Source: Unio delphinus (taxonomy: Eukaryota; Mollusca; Bivalvia; Unionida; Unionidae). Taken from it: a stretch of 64,000 nucleotides of DNA. The DNA lies in assembly GCA_029339505.1 (NCBI GenBank), contig JAQISU010000025.1, positions 4,348,501 to 4,412,500 of the forward strand, read 5' to 3'. Under the pieces are notes generated by a model. The model had not been told where the DNA came from and did not search any database. It saw only the letters and a list, made by a program, of their open reading frames with translations. How positions within the stretch are numbered: position 1 is the first letter of the stretch; each line of letters opens with the position of its first letter. Below, one piece after another: positions 53,615 to 63,560 of the stretch. The translations under genes and the position numbers were made by a program.

Positions 53615-54280
53615 ATGAATATAATTGATTATTCAGCGACCCGACGACGGGAACCTATTAAACATCATGAAATGTTGCCGAATTCAATTAGAATGATTAT
53701 AATCGGACCATCTGGAAGCGGAAAGACACAACTGCTACTTAATTTGATAACGAGATGGATGAAATGGAACAAATTGTATTTAATAGCCCCGAGTGTAGAC
53801 GATCAGCGATGCTATGAAGTGCTAAAGGATTTTAACGAGAAAGCAAAAGAATTTCAAATCGATGAAGATTTTATTGAGTTTATTACTGATATAGAGGAAG
53901 CCCCTTCCGTGGAAGACATCGATGGAAGTATTAACAATTTAGTGGTATACGATGATATCATGTTAGATAATCAAAAAAATCCTGCTAGAATATTTTCCCG
54001 AGGCAGGCATAAAAACACTGATGTGATCTATGTCACTCAACGATACACACAAATACCAAAAGTGATCAGAGATAATTGCAATGTGTTGTGTGTATTTAAC
54101 GGCGTTGATACTCATACGCTACGAAATATTCATCAAACTTGGTGCAGCGGTGATATGAATCATAATCAGTTTAGAAATTTCTTTAGTCACGCTCAGTCAA
54201 AACCACACGGATTTGTGACAATAAATTTAGCAGACCCTAGGACACGATATCGTATCGGACTGGATCAAATATTCGGTTAA
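53615..54280 (+). CDS. A32-like packaging ATPase (221 aa)
   Basis: Walker A is GPSGSGKT at residues 31-38. Walker B is NLVVYDDIM with Asp 113-114. A sensor-like segment follows at FSRGRHKNTDVIYVTQRYTQ. This is the FtsK/HerA-A32 arrangement of Maverick, adinto and giant-virus packaging ATPases, which pump DNA into the preformed capsid. Length is normal for the group. The start ATG 53615 faces the zinc-ribbon gene across 17 nt. The last codons (GLDQIFG) lie inside the right TIR, and a truncated copy of that end sits in the left TIR. The gene looks intact. Confidence 0.9.
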   Translation: MNIIDYSATRRREPIKHHEMLPNSIRMIIIGPSGSGKTQLLLNLITRWMKWNKLYLIAPSVDDQRCYEVLKDFNEKAKEFQIDEDFIEFITDIEEAPSVEDIDGSINNLVVYDDIMLDNQKNPARIFSRGRHKNTDVIYVTQRYTQIPKVIRDNCNVLCVFNGVDTHTLRNIHQTWCSGDMNHNQFRNFFSHAQSKPHGFVTINLADPRTRYRIGLDQIFG

Positions 54281-54483
54281 AATCACCGTAAACCTAGAAC
54301 TGAAAGTTCTAGCAGCAGAGGGGGTGAGTGACAACGACGTTGCGACATCAACGAAAACGCGAATGTTTTCAGACAAGGGTCGGAGACTTATTTTTTCGCG
54401 AGAAGGGTCTAGTGTTATTTTGGACGGGGTATAATCAAAAATAAAAACAAAAAAAAGTTATCTGATTCGCCCCCTCTGCTGCT
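54257..54483. repeat. Inner element right TIR (227 bp)
   Basis: Reverse complement of 34199-34425. Begins at the ATPase 3' end, contains AGAACTGAAAGTTCT (54296-54310), then AGCAGCAGAGGGGG at 54311-54324 and the inverted terminus CCCCCTCTGCTGCT at 54470-54483. The two 14-mers face each other across about 145 bp. Confidence 0.93.
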
Positions 54484-54488
54484 GAAGT
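54484..54488. repeat. Target-site duplication, right copy (GAAGT)
   Basis: GAAGT follows the terminus; with the last T of the terminus it reads TGAAGT and would match six bases at the left flank. Confidence 0.85.
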
Positions 54489-55859
54489 CCTTTAGCCAAT
54501 TCAAATGATACCACACTAACGAATCCAGTTAAATCAAAATCGGGCAGTGGTCCATTAATCGCAACACGGGTCATCTCGTGTGTTGGATTTCCAAATCTTT
54601 TGAAGTACTCAGAACACTCTTCATACCCAAGAAAACTCCCTGGATAACACTCAATCATATCAAAGGAAATAATACTTTCAGGGTCGTATTTTTTATTTCA
54701 TAATCCACCATGGCCATATGCCACGCAGCTTGATTCGATACCTGAGAGAAATTCTGCGCGTGTTGTTTTCCATAGATTTCTCTTTCTCGTGAAAGGAGCT
54801 GCAACTGACGGAATTGTAAAACAGTTTGTTAATAATTGTTCGTCGTAATCCGTTGAAAAACCACTAGCTAGTTTTTTTCATCTCGTTGTGGAGGGCTTCA
54901 GTACGGTATAATTTGCCATTAGGTCTTACAAATTGATCGAATTTACTCTCTTCGTCTTCAAAACTGTGAAATAACCACACTGACACAGGATCGTTTTTAC
55001 TTCACTGAGAAATAAAATCAAATAAATTTCCCGTGCAATATTTTATTGTTCAATAACCGCGGAAATATAGTTACCGCAGGTGTCCAAGCGTGTTCATTTT
55101 TGTCAATAATTTTGATTGGAGCTCCATTTGATTTATATTTCGATTCGTGTAATACCTCTCTTGTTGTCGTCATTACGGTTATTGGGAATCTTAATGATGT
55201 TTCTAATTGGGCTATATCTTGAATTCTTGCTCCGCTCTCCTTCACTGTTAATCCCCATTCATTTTTTTTTGTTTGTGTCTTGTTTCCGTGAATTTGCTTC
55301 CACGCAACGCATTTGCAAAATGCTCTATCTTTCGATCTGCCACACAATTTATTCTTGACGAATATTTCATGGGTTTTAGTTTTTCAATACTCGGTTTATC
55401 ATTGATCGGATAGATCCCATAAACAACCGTGGTTACAGGAGAGGATCTCTAGTAATACGGTTTTTCAATCCTAGTCAGAATTCCTGGTTTGGAATCCTGA
55501 CTAACAGTGACAGTTTTCTTATTTTTTAGGATGGGTTCAAATTTGTCGCGTATAATCCAATTCCCCGTTTCTTAGCGGATAATGAATTTCACTCTAAAAA
55601 AATACTTTTTCTTCTCAAGATGTGAGATTATCACTGCTGCTCTTTCGTCGTTCATGGTAGCATCAGCACTACCATCATTTCGAAATGTTGACCAACAGTG
55701 AGGTGCTCCATCGCGCTTGAATTCATTAAAACAATTACGGATTCTACTTATCATGCTTTTGTCACTTATTAGACCCTTCGGTACATCAGTGGAGACTCTA
55801 TCGAGATTGAATTTAACATTTTTCCAAGGCGTCATTTTCGATAATCTCTTGAACTCCAT
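54484..55859 (-). pseudogene. Polymerase N-terminal half, outer copy
   Basis: Starts at 55859 (MEFKRLSKMTPWKNVKFNLD) and runs to the insertion point after motif A (MIECYPGSFLGY). Frames break several times, for example near 55572, 55347 and 55018. It joins 34198-32138 as one gene split by the inner element. Similarity to inner 48657-50060 is strong throughout. Confidence 0.9.
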
Positions 55860-55902
55860 ATTATAATTAAAACAAGAATTTAAATAAAGAATTTATTATA
55901 TA

Positions 55903-56232
55903 ATGAATCATTGCAAATGGCTTATGATAGGATCAATAACCGCTTGTAACAAATCATGCAGAAATGAATCCTGTGGATATCATTTACAAAGCGTACGTCG
56001 TGGAAGCTTAGGGCCTTGACCTTGCATACGATGTGGGGTAGGTATGCGTGGTAAGTCGCAGTTGTGTCTCAATTGTGGTGGTAAGCGATACAGAGAGCTA
56101 AAGCGCTTTTATGATAATAGAGTTAAAAACTCTAAAGATTCCATCAATGGCTCTGACAGCGTCAATGACAAAATCATAAGAACACCTCAAGTCTACATTG
56201 ATAGATTCTCAAGTAATAATTACACCAAATAA
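55903..56232 (+). pseudogene. Zinc-ribbon protein, outer copy
   Basis: Starts MNHCKWLMIGS at ATG 55903. A TGA near 56017 replaces the Leu codon of LGPLPC. The remaining Cys pattern (PCIRCGVGMRGKSQLCLNCG) matches the inner protein. The frame is otherwise open to 56232. Confidence 0.75.
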
Positions 56233-56263
56233 TGAATTAGACAAATAATAGTATAGTATATAA

Positions 56264-56723
56264 ATGAACCAAGAATTTCAACCACATCCCGTGATTACCA
56301 ATTATGAAGCATCTGGTGACGTTATTGTCAGACACCACAAACTGACAAAATCAGTCGGTTTTGATAATAATCAGGGATATTTGATGTTTAAAGCTGGAGG
56401 GAAAACATATTACTGTCTCATAATGGTGTATGAGATATTAAACGGATTGATCAAGGATGGTCTTGTTATTGATTGGATAATTTACAAGCTATGACACAAA
56501 GTGAAAAACCAAACGATGAGGTACTGGAAAACACTCGAAAAATGCGAAACCTATAAAATCATTTAATACAGTAAATAACGAAGAAAGAGTATTTCAATAA
56601 ATGAATGAAGCTGGAAAGTATTTAGATATTTGTAGAACCTTAGTCCGAAAAGTAGCGGAGGATATAACTAAATCCGCTTTTTCTAAAAAATTTCAAAACA
56701 GAATTCAATTCGTTTACATCTGA
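56264..56723 (+). pseudogene. NUMOD/HNH-type endonuclease-like gene, broken, absent from the inner element
   Basis: The first frame (56264-56494) reads VITNYEASGDVIVRH, then NNQGYLMFKAGGKTYY, then VYEILNGLIKDGLVIDWI. This follows the Y-E-x-S..G, GY, and EILNG..I.DG..IDHI pattern of NUMOD4-HNH homing endonucleases. The catalytic His after Asp is Trp here, and the frame then breaks. A later piece near 56601-56690 (MNEAGKYLDICRTLVRKVAE) resembles a C-terminal NUMOD-type DNA-binding helix. Family call by eye only. The inner element has no equivalent, so it was lost there or gained here. Confidence 0.5.
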
Positions 56724-57176
56724 ATTATTATATGTAACACCAAGGGGAATAACTCGTGTGGGCTTGTGTGTATACGGTTTTGAAACGACGATAACTCCTT
56801 TGTTGTAGTCACGTATCTCAATGAGATTTTTTTGATGACAATGTTTTTTGCGTGGTTTAATGTTTCACCAGGCGGAAATTTGTCAACAGGCATCGCATAA
56901 TGCAATGTTTGGGATAATCTCTTGTTCTCATCACGGAGCTTAGTCCGTTAAACTCTTCACGTGATACACATATATCGTATTCAAAATTATAGACTTGTGG
57001 ATTACGAATACTAGTAAATTGCATACACGGATGGGTTCTTGTCCTTTGGCCCATCGTTCGAATCTCGTGGCAGGTATTATTGCATTATTTTTGAAGGTAC
57101 CGATCGGATTTTTTTTTCTATATAATTGGGGCTTGAAGCCATTCAATATTCCAACCGTGAATTCACCATAGGTCAC
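56705..57176 (-). pseudogene. Unrecognised gene, outer copy only, broken
   Basis: Read from 57176 leftward: MTYGEFTVGILNGFKPQLYR and PATRFERWAKGQEPIRV, then in another frame QVYNFEYDICVSREEFNGL, then MPVDKFPPGETLNHAKNIVI. Two frame changes, near 57030 and 56900. The composition is that of a real soluble protein. No family recognised and no counterpart in the inner element. Convergent with the HNH-like gene and overlapping its end. Confidence 0.45.
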
Positions 57177-57532
57177 ACACCGTCACACAGTGTGAATTTA
57201 TTTTTGCATTTAACCCGGGGTGATTTTGTTGGAGGTATGGTGGTTTCAGTTTGAATGTAGAACAGCCCCGTGTGTGTACGTGATTTCATTGTAAATACCA
57301 TATCATTGTATATACCTATAATTTCATTGTGAAAATATCATTTCTTTGTATATACCATATCATTTCATTGTATACCTATCATTTCATAGTATACTTATAA
57401 TTTCATTGTATATACCATATTATTTCATTGTATATACCATATCATTTCATTGTATATATCATAAATGAAAATGGGTCAAAATTGACTCCCAATTTTTTTG
57501 TTTATCATATTAGATATATAATATTTTATATA
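57177..57532. repeat. Degenerate 22-26-bp repeats (ATTTCATTGTATATACCATA type)
   Basis: About seven diverged units between 57282 and 57465, in the position of the inner 33-bp array just before the small coiled-coil gene. Both are AT-rich arrays at the same map point but with different units. Confidence 0.7.
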
Positions 57533-57870
57533 ATGAATTTCGAAAAATGAATGTCATTATTAATGAAATTTCAAATTTGAAAAATCAAGGAATTCAATTG
57601 GCAGATAAATTAGATTCACTCTAATTCACTGAATTTCAAGATATTGATGATAGCGCTCGGAATAATAGATAAGTACTTCCAAGGGTGTATGGACTGATCA
57701 AACGAATTCAACACGCAGTAAATAATTCCCTTGCATTCTGTAACGACATCAATAAGTTCGTCCCGTTATTCACTGCTGTCGAAAAGGTCAAAAGTGAATT
57801 GGGGAAACAATATGAAATCAAACGCAAAATTAACTCGAAAATCAAAACAATAAAAGAGATTATCCGCTAA
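57533..57870 (+). pseudogene. Small coiled-coil protein, outer copy
   Basis: Frames change near 57547, stops occur near 57622 and 57672, and the second half (57685-57870) is open (MYGLIKRIQHAVNNSLAFCN) and clearly similar to inner 42049-41693. Confidence 0.75.
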
Positions 57871-58137
57871 AATGAAACCCTTCTTGATTGTCTCAAAACA
57901 GTGAATGAAACTCTCACCATGGATAATTGACACGCTAAACACAGCCATACATGTTTTCAAGTATTAGTATATCCAATTGCGGAACAGAAATTCTATAGAC
58001 ATGTATGCGCTTACTCACCTAGAACGAATTTGTATAGACAGGTGATTTAATCACTACGCGGAAGCATGAACAGAGTGTCGGCGGGTGGGGTGGGGGCGGA
58101 GTTTTCACTTATAATTTAAATCGTACATTAATTTATA
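57871..58137. other. Gap between virion-arm pseudogenes
   Basis: No feature seen except a G-rich GGGTGGGGTGGGGGCGGAG stretch near 58083. Confidence 0.4.
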
Positions 58138-59177
58138 ATGGTAGGTGAAGCACTAACGACTAAACTAGCACGCAAACAATTAGCTTCGATTAAGAAATGT
58201 TTTCCTGTTCGTGATCTCGTTCGAAATAAGATCCAAATGAGACAATAATTTTCAAAATGATTTACAACGGGAACTGAACAATTATTCAAACCAATAACCA
58301 CTGCAATGGGGAAACTCGTATCGACCACTGAAAAAGCCATATAGGGAGATATTCCTGAGGAACAACGAGATAAAATAAAACATGCCCTTCTTCCTATACG
58401 TGAAAATGTAGCAAAGAGATCCAAGCAAACAAAGAAATCTTTAAAAAAAACACTTCTTGGTGATATAATTGCCGCTGAACGACTTCAGGAACAACGAGAA
58501 CAAAGAGAACAAGAACAACGTGAACGACTTGAACAAGAAAGACTTGAACAAGAACAACTAGAACGATTTAAACAACGACTAGGTGATATTATTGAAGAAG
58601 ATGAGGGTGATATTATTGAAGAAGAAAGAAGCGATGAATAAATTTAAAAATTAAACGGATGATGAATTTGCTGATTTTACTGTTAAAAATTTCAAAAAGG
58701 AAACAGGGGACAAATATATAAACGATGGATTTGAAAAATCTATAAAAGCCTTTGACACCAGGCATAAAAACATATTTTTCAAAACACAGTGAAATTAGAA
58801 CCTCAAAAGATGATAATAATGTTATTTCGTATATAAAAAAATTAAAAAATAAGTAGTGGTCAACCACTATATGATCGAGACGAAGATGATGATGATGCAC
58901 AACGTGCAACTGGTATCACTAAAAAAATGGAGATGAATATCTAAGGGGGGTTTGAGGTAGTGGTCTAGTTCGTTGTCATAATAATATTCTCGAGGATATA
59001 TCTCGGGGATATATCACGATTAGAAACTCTCGTAGGAGGGAAAAGAGCTGGAAATAACTCCCCAGAAATAATGAGGCCGCTGATATCTGCAGAAGACTTT
59101 TTGAGGGTGGTATAATGGATATTGGTGTATATCGAGAGTTGATTGATGAGCCTGCGGACGGTTACCACAGTGATTAA
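58138..59177 (+). pseudogene. Conserved virion-arm protein, outer copy, with coiled-coil expansion
   Basis: ATG 58138 gives MVGEALTTKLARKQLASIKK, matching the inner start. Stops near 58246 and 58342. At about 58485-58600 the protein is EQREQREQEQRERLEQERLE-like, a charged coiled coil not present in the inner protein. The conserved C-terminal block (AGNNSPEI) is readable near 59050. Confidence 0.75.
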
Positions 59178-59277
59178 CTTGATGACTTCGTCGCTGATGA
59201 CCTTGTCATTGGTGATTTATTTGATGACTTCGTCATCGGTGGTGAATCACTGATTAGATAAATAGCATTTAAATAAG

Positions 59278-59763
59278 ATGATCATACACTACAACCACAA
59301 CAAACCAACCATGGTCTATGTAGTAAACTCACGATTGCCAGTTTATAGAGCGTACTATTGAGATGGTCTCAGCAATAAAATTGCAGTTTTATTTGCAAGA
59401 ATGGCTCCCAAAATAGCACCAATCGCAAAACAATTATCAATGAAAGCTATTGATGGTATTCGTGATAATGGTATTAAAGCTGTTGGTCATATTGCCGGGA
59501 AAGCATTTATCGCGGCTAAAGACAAACTAGTAGCGTTAGTTCGGGGGCGAAAGAAACCAATGACAAAATCAATAGGGTCGCTACCATCTACGGAAATAAT
59601 GCCTGCAAGTATTAGCAAAATAATAAACAACGCGGTGGAGCAGAATATAGCATCACGAATAAATGATGGATATGACACTCAGGGAAATATTACTGCAAAT
59701 ATGATAGCGGGAAGTGGCTTAAAATCGCGAGCGAGATCAAGATTTAGATTAAGAAATCTATAA
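59278..59763 (+). pseudogene. Basic core protein, outer copy, one stop
   Basis: ATG 59278 (MIIHYNHNKPTMVYVVNSRL). A single TGA at 59359-59361 replaces the first Gly of the GDGLG segment. Otherwise open to 59763, with a basic C-terminus (SRARSRFRLRNL). It is the best preserved outer gene. Confidence 0.85.
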
Positions 59764-59767
59764 CAAT

Positions 59768-61188
59768 ATGTTCAAATCCGCTCCTGATACAGCGTTTGAT
59801 ATGGACGCCCAAGTACCCAAGAATGATTCTATACGCGAATATCAGTTTTATTCCTATAATGCAATAAACCAGACAGTCGATCAAGAATAATCGAACTTCA
59901 GGTCCATGATACCAGCAAATACTTTCTACCCTCTGAAGCGTTTATCAAAGTAGAAGGAGAACTTGTAACAAATGTTGCAGCTAATACGCCATATGCAGAT
60001 GATAAAAAAATCCGAGTTGGCTTTGTCAATAATGGTATCATAGCGCTATTCGAGAGTGTTAGATAAATGATTGATGGAAGAAAAATCGAGTCTATAGATC
60101 ATGATGTTGATGTTACCGCAACAATAGTGGGGTTGACAAGATATTCCGATGATTTAACAAGATCGGTAGTTCCAACTATGATTTTCTCTAAGGATCTCAC
60201 TGATCACGCTGATCACATTCCATATATTAAAGTGCTGACACCAAGAGCTACTGCAGTTGATATACAACCAGATGATGTTAAACACGAAGATAGACCAGCT
60301 GCTGCCTTTGATGTTCTAAAAAGTACTAATCCTAATCACAACTTGGGGTTAGCAACACGCATAGCAACGTTGCAAGGACAGCGTCGATATTTTTCATGCG
60401 CGATTCCACTGCATCATATTTTCGGATTTTGCAGAAATGTTAGAAACGTTATCTAAGGAGCGAGGCATACAGTAGTACTCGTGAGAAATGGTAGTGATAA
60501 TGATGCAATCTGGCATGGTGCTGGTGTTGCTGATGGTAAAATCATTATATCAAAACTATTATTGTGTATGCCAGTAATGACTCCATCAATCACCGCAGAA
60601 AAAAGATTGCTATCATTTATGAATTCAGGCGGCAAATCATTACAGCAACAACAGATACCATAGATTCTGATCTTAATGGTACACTTATATGGCACTTGGC
60701 ATCAAAACAAGGTGTTGTAGCTCCGCGTCATATATATTTATTGCGTTACAGGATAAGGCGCGATTGGGTTCACAATTACACAGCCATATGATATTTGATA
60801 AATTGGGTGTTAATGAAGTTTCGTTGAGGATAAACGGTCAACACGAACCAGCCGATATATACTACTTGATTACGAAACCAACCAAATAGCACGCGTGTAT
60901 CATCGTTTGTTTTAATTTATGGGACGCGATAATAATGTAGATACTGGTCTGCAAATATCACAGTTGGATTTTAAACAACTATATCCCATCTAAAACTTTT
61001 CGTTGGAACATCTTGACTTAACCAGACAATCCGTCGTTGACATACACTTTCGAGCTCGTGTAACCGCTCCTCCTGCTGCTGGTGGTGGTTGCAGTGCAGT
61101 TGCTGTCATACTCGGTGACAAATCAATGCCACTCGAAGGTGTTGGTAGACGTATGAGGGTAGTTGATGCACCAGTAGAAAATATGTAG
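59768..61188 (+). pseudogene. Major capsid candidate, outer copy, broken
   Basis: ATG 59768 (MFKSAPDTAFDMDAQ). A frameshift near 59875, a stop at 60064 in the region of the inner IDGKE segment, a stop near 60454 in the IYGAKHT block, then frame changes near 60640, 60740 and 60860. The FSCAIPLHHIFGFCRNVR block is intact at 60391-60444. Confidence 0.88.
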
Positions 61189-61217
61189 ACAATTGGATCA
61201 ATCTGTTATTAAATAAA

Positions 61218-61692
61218 ATGTCATATAGTCATGTTAGTGTTATAATAATTCCTGGTCAAATTAAAAAATTGTAATCGGAATCATCTAAAAAATGTGGAAC
61301 TACGATATCGCTGAAACACAATTAGATGTCTGGTGGTCAGAATAAACTATCACTGACAGCTCGTCAGTTTAAACACTTCAATCATGCTATCAAAGATAAA
61401 AAAGGTGTGCAGGTCACTCTCTCTGCGGTCGCAATTAAAATCGTGATAAAATCTGGTGGTATATTTCCACTTTTCGCTGCGTTACCAGCGTTTATTGTTG
61501 AAGCGGCCCCAGCGGTAGCAAAAGCCGCCGCGTTAGGAGCCGTTGGTACAGCGGCAGAGATGGCACTAAAGAAAAGAAAGCTATGGGACAGGATACAAAA
61601 AAAGAAACGATCAGGAAAGGGTCTAAGACTACCAGGAACTCCGTATTCATGGTACAGCGGAAAAGGCCTGAGACTAGGAACAGTTTACTCAC
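61218..61692 (+). pseudogene. pX/core-like protein, outer copy
   Basis: ATG 61218. Stops at about 61272 and 61323, then open from 61326 (MSGGQNKLSLTARQFKHFNH). The C-terminal repeat occurs once (GKGLRLPGTPYSWYS at 61617-61661) plus a shortened unit. Confidence 0.8.
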
Positions 61693-61726
61693 TCGAGAAC
61701 CGAAGGTTCCATCGCAGATATCGCCG

Positions 61727-62040
61727 ATGTCAAATTTTGATTTACTCGATGCTTCAAAAAACTAGCGATAAAAAACTGTAGAGGTGTCTTCATGAGAGGT
61801 CAATTACCACAACAACCAAACAACGCTGAAACCGGTATCATTAATCTCGATAACAGCAGCGGACCTGGAACTCACTGGGTTGCATACGCGATTGATCTGC
61901 GTGTGATTGTTTATTTCGATTCGTATGGGTTAGCGCCGCCTAAAGAATTTATGCGTTATATAAACCGCTTAAAAACTCCTATCTGGTATTATGCGCTACC
62001 AACACAGAAAATGAATGACCCACCAATATGTTTCCATTGA
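61727..62040 (+). pseudogene. Adenain-type protease, outer copy, truncated by deletion
   Basis: ATG 61727 (MSNFDLLDASKN) followed by a frameshift near 61763. The catalytic His block (GTHWVAYAI) and FDSYGLAPP are open in 61792-62040. The frame ends as DPPICFH, i.e. right after the catalytic Cys, because a deletion joins it directly to the middle of the fiber-like gene. Confidence 0.85.
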
Positions 62041-62922
62041 CTATATTTTAGTTAAACAACGCGGTGTAATGGAAAATGCTATCGCGGTATTTTCCGATCA
62101 GGGTAAACTCAAACCAGATGTTCTCATTTCAACTATTATGGATAGAATTAACAATTTAGAACCATTAAAAAAACTAAGCAATGAATACGACGACCATATA
62201 ACTAAATTCGATCGGTTTTCTGAATTACAAAGAAGTATAATTGACAATATTGACAAACCTCTATTAGATTTCTTTGGAAATCCACCGGTGACCACAACGA
62301 AACTCGTGGAGATAAAAACCTCCATGGATAATTTGTCAAAGTTGCGATCCGATTATGACGCTCATATCGAACAATTTACTACGTTACGTAAAAACCTTAA
62401 AAAACCGATGATGCCGTCGATAAATGTTTTGGTAAAAATGCTAAACCCGAAGAAATCAAAACAGATCTCGCTGGTATTATCAAAAATCTCGATGAAATAA
62501 CCGCGATTAATCGGCAAATAGAAGTTGTTCGCGAAGATATTAAAACGACCAAGGATCTCATCAAGGATGATCTACCGAGGATGATAGAAAAACTTGAAAA
62601 AATAAAAATCCCTCACGAACAAAATAATATCGTAAATAACGTGTACGCGATCCAACACGGATCATTTACATGGACACCATCCACTAACATATTAAATATC
62701 ACTGATGCCGTCAAAGGTATTTATCGATTTACACTAATGTCGCCGACTCAATTTAATATTTAATCAACGACTTCATCTGGGGTCAACAATATGATATCAA
62801 CGATCATCGACAAGGAAACAACTGAACGATTCACAATAATATCAACTGATAATAATTTGGCTAGGGTTTCAGTAACATGATAGGTGGAATTCGTAGCGGA
62901 TTTAAGTAAACGACTGAATTAA
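62041..62922 (+). pseudogene. Fiber-like protein, outer copy, without the repeat shaft
   Basis: Starts abruptly within the DYILVKQRGVMENAI unit, i.e. one repeat remains instead of four. A coiled-coil part and a C-terminal part (YAIQHGSFTWTPSTNILNIT) similar to the inner protein follow, with frameshifts near 62490 and 62763. Confidence 0.75.
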
Positions 62923-62990
62923 AAAACCATAGGATTTTCAACGGTGGCGAATTTAACGCCAGCAATTTGAAATCTATTATAATCAATAAA

Positions 62991-63560
62991 ATGTCATCAT
63001 TGGCAACGTCAGAACAATATCGTTATGATCATGTCAGAGAATTTTAAACTGAACTCAAAACACTCACTGAGGAGTACCAAACAAAAATAAAAAAATTCCG
63101 ACGAAGAATTACCGCTGTTGATGTTACCGTGTACTCGATATCAGTTGTAATCACCGGAGCTGGTATAATACGCTCCTCGGTGACAATAATTTCCCCGATA
63201 GCTGTTCCAATGTATATATCAGCGGCGACAACAATCGCTAGAATTATTTCAATAATAGCAACAAAAAAAAATATCATCATGCAACCAGCGTAAACTACAA
63301 GACTACGTAATTAAATTCCATGTTGTGCCAACCGCATACTCCCAACTATCTTCGATGATATCGTCGTCACTCGATGACATATTAATATCCGATAATGAGT
63401 TTTCAGCGATGGTACGTGTTCATGATTCCGCGATGTCAAAATTAGAAAACCAACATGAGTATAATTACAATGGCAACATCGCAAGAACTACTTCAACGAA
63501 TAGCGGAAAATACCACACCGGTGAAAACCAGCATGATCTCAATAACCTTAATGAATCCTG
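62991..63560 (+). pseudogene. Two-helix membrane protein, outer copy
   Basis: ATG 62991, stop near 63045, frame change near 63270. The hydrophobic pair is still readable (VYSISVVITGAGII, PIAVPMYISAATTIA). Confidence 0.75.

Larger units (their letters stand above)
34199..54483. mobile_element. Inner Maverick/Polinton-like (adinto-like) element, complete
   Basis: A 20,285-bp element bounded by 227-bp TIRs and a short target-site duplication. It contains a virion arm (34446-42049, minus strand), a non-coding centre (42050-48290) and a replication, integration and packaging arm (48291-54280). The gene set (integrase, family-B polymerase, packaging ATPase, adenain-type protease, capsid-type proteins) is that of Maverick/Polinton elements and adintoviruses, and the length is in their usual 15-25 kb range. 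Fusion of the polymerase with an SF1 helicase and an HNH domain is not standard for that group. Structural genes look intact; the replication gene and PLA2 are broken. Confidence 0.93.

Noticed and set aside
54296..54483. A separate 170-bp MITE with AGCAGCAGAGGGGG ends
   Set aside because: The same segment occurs at both ends of the 20.3-kb element, and the flanking duplication belongs to the large element, so it is the TIR itself.
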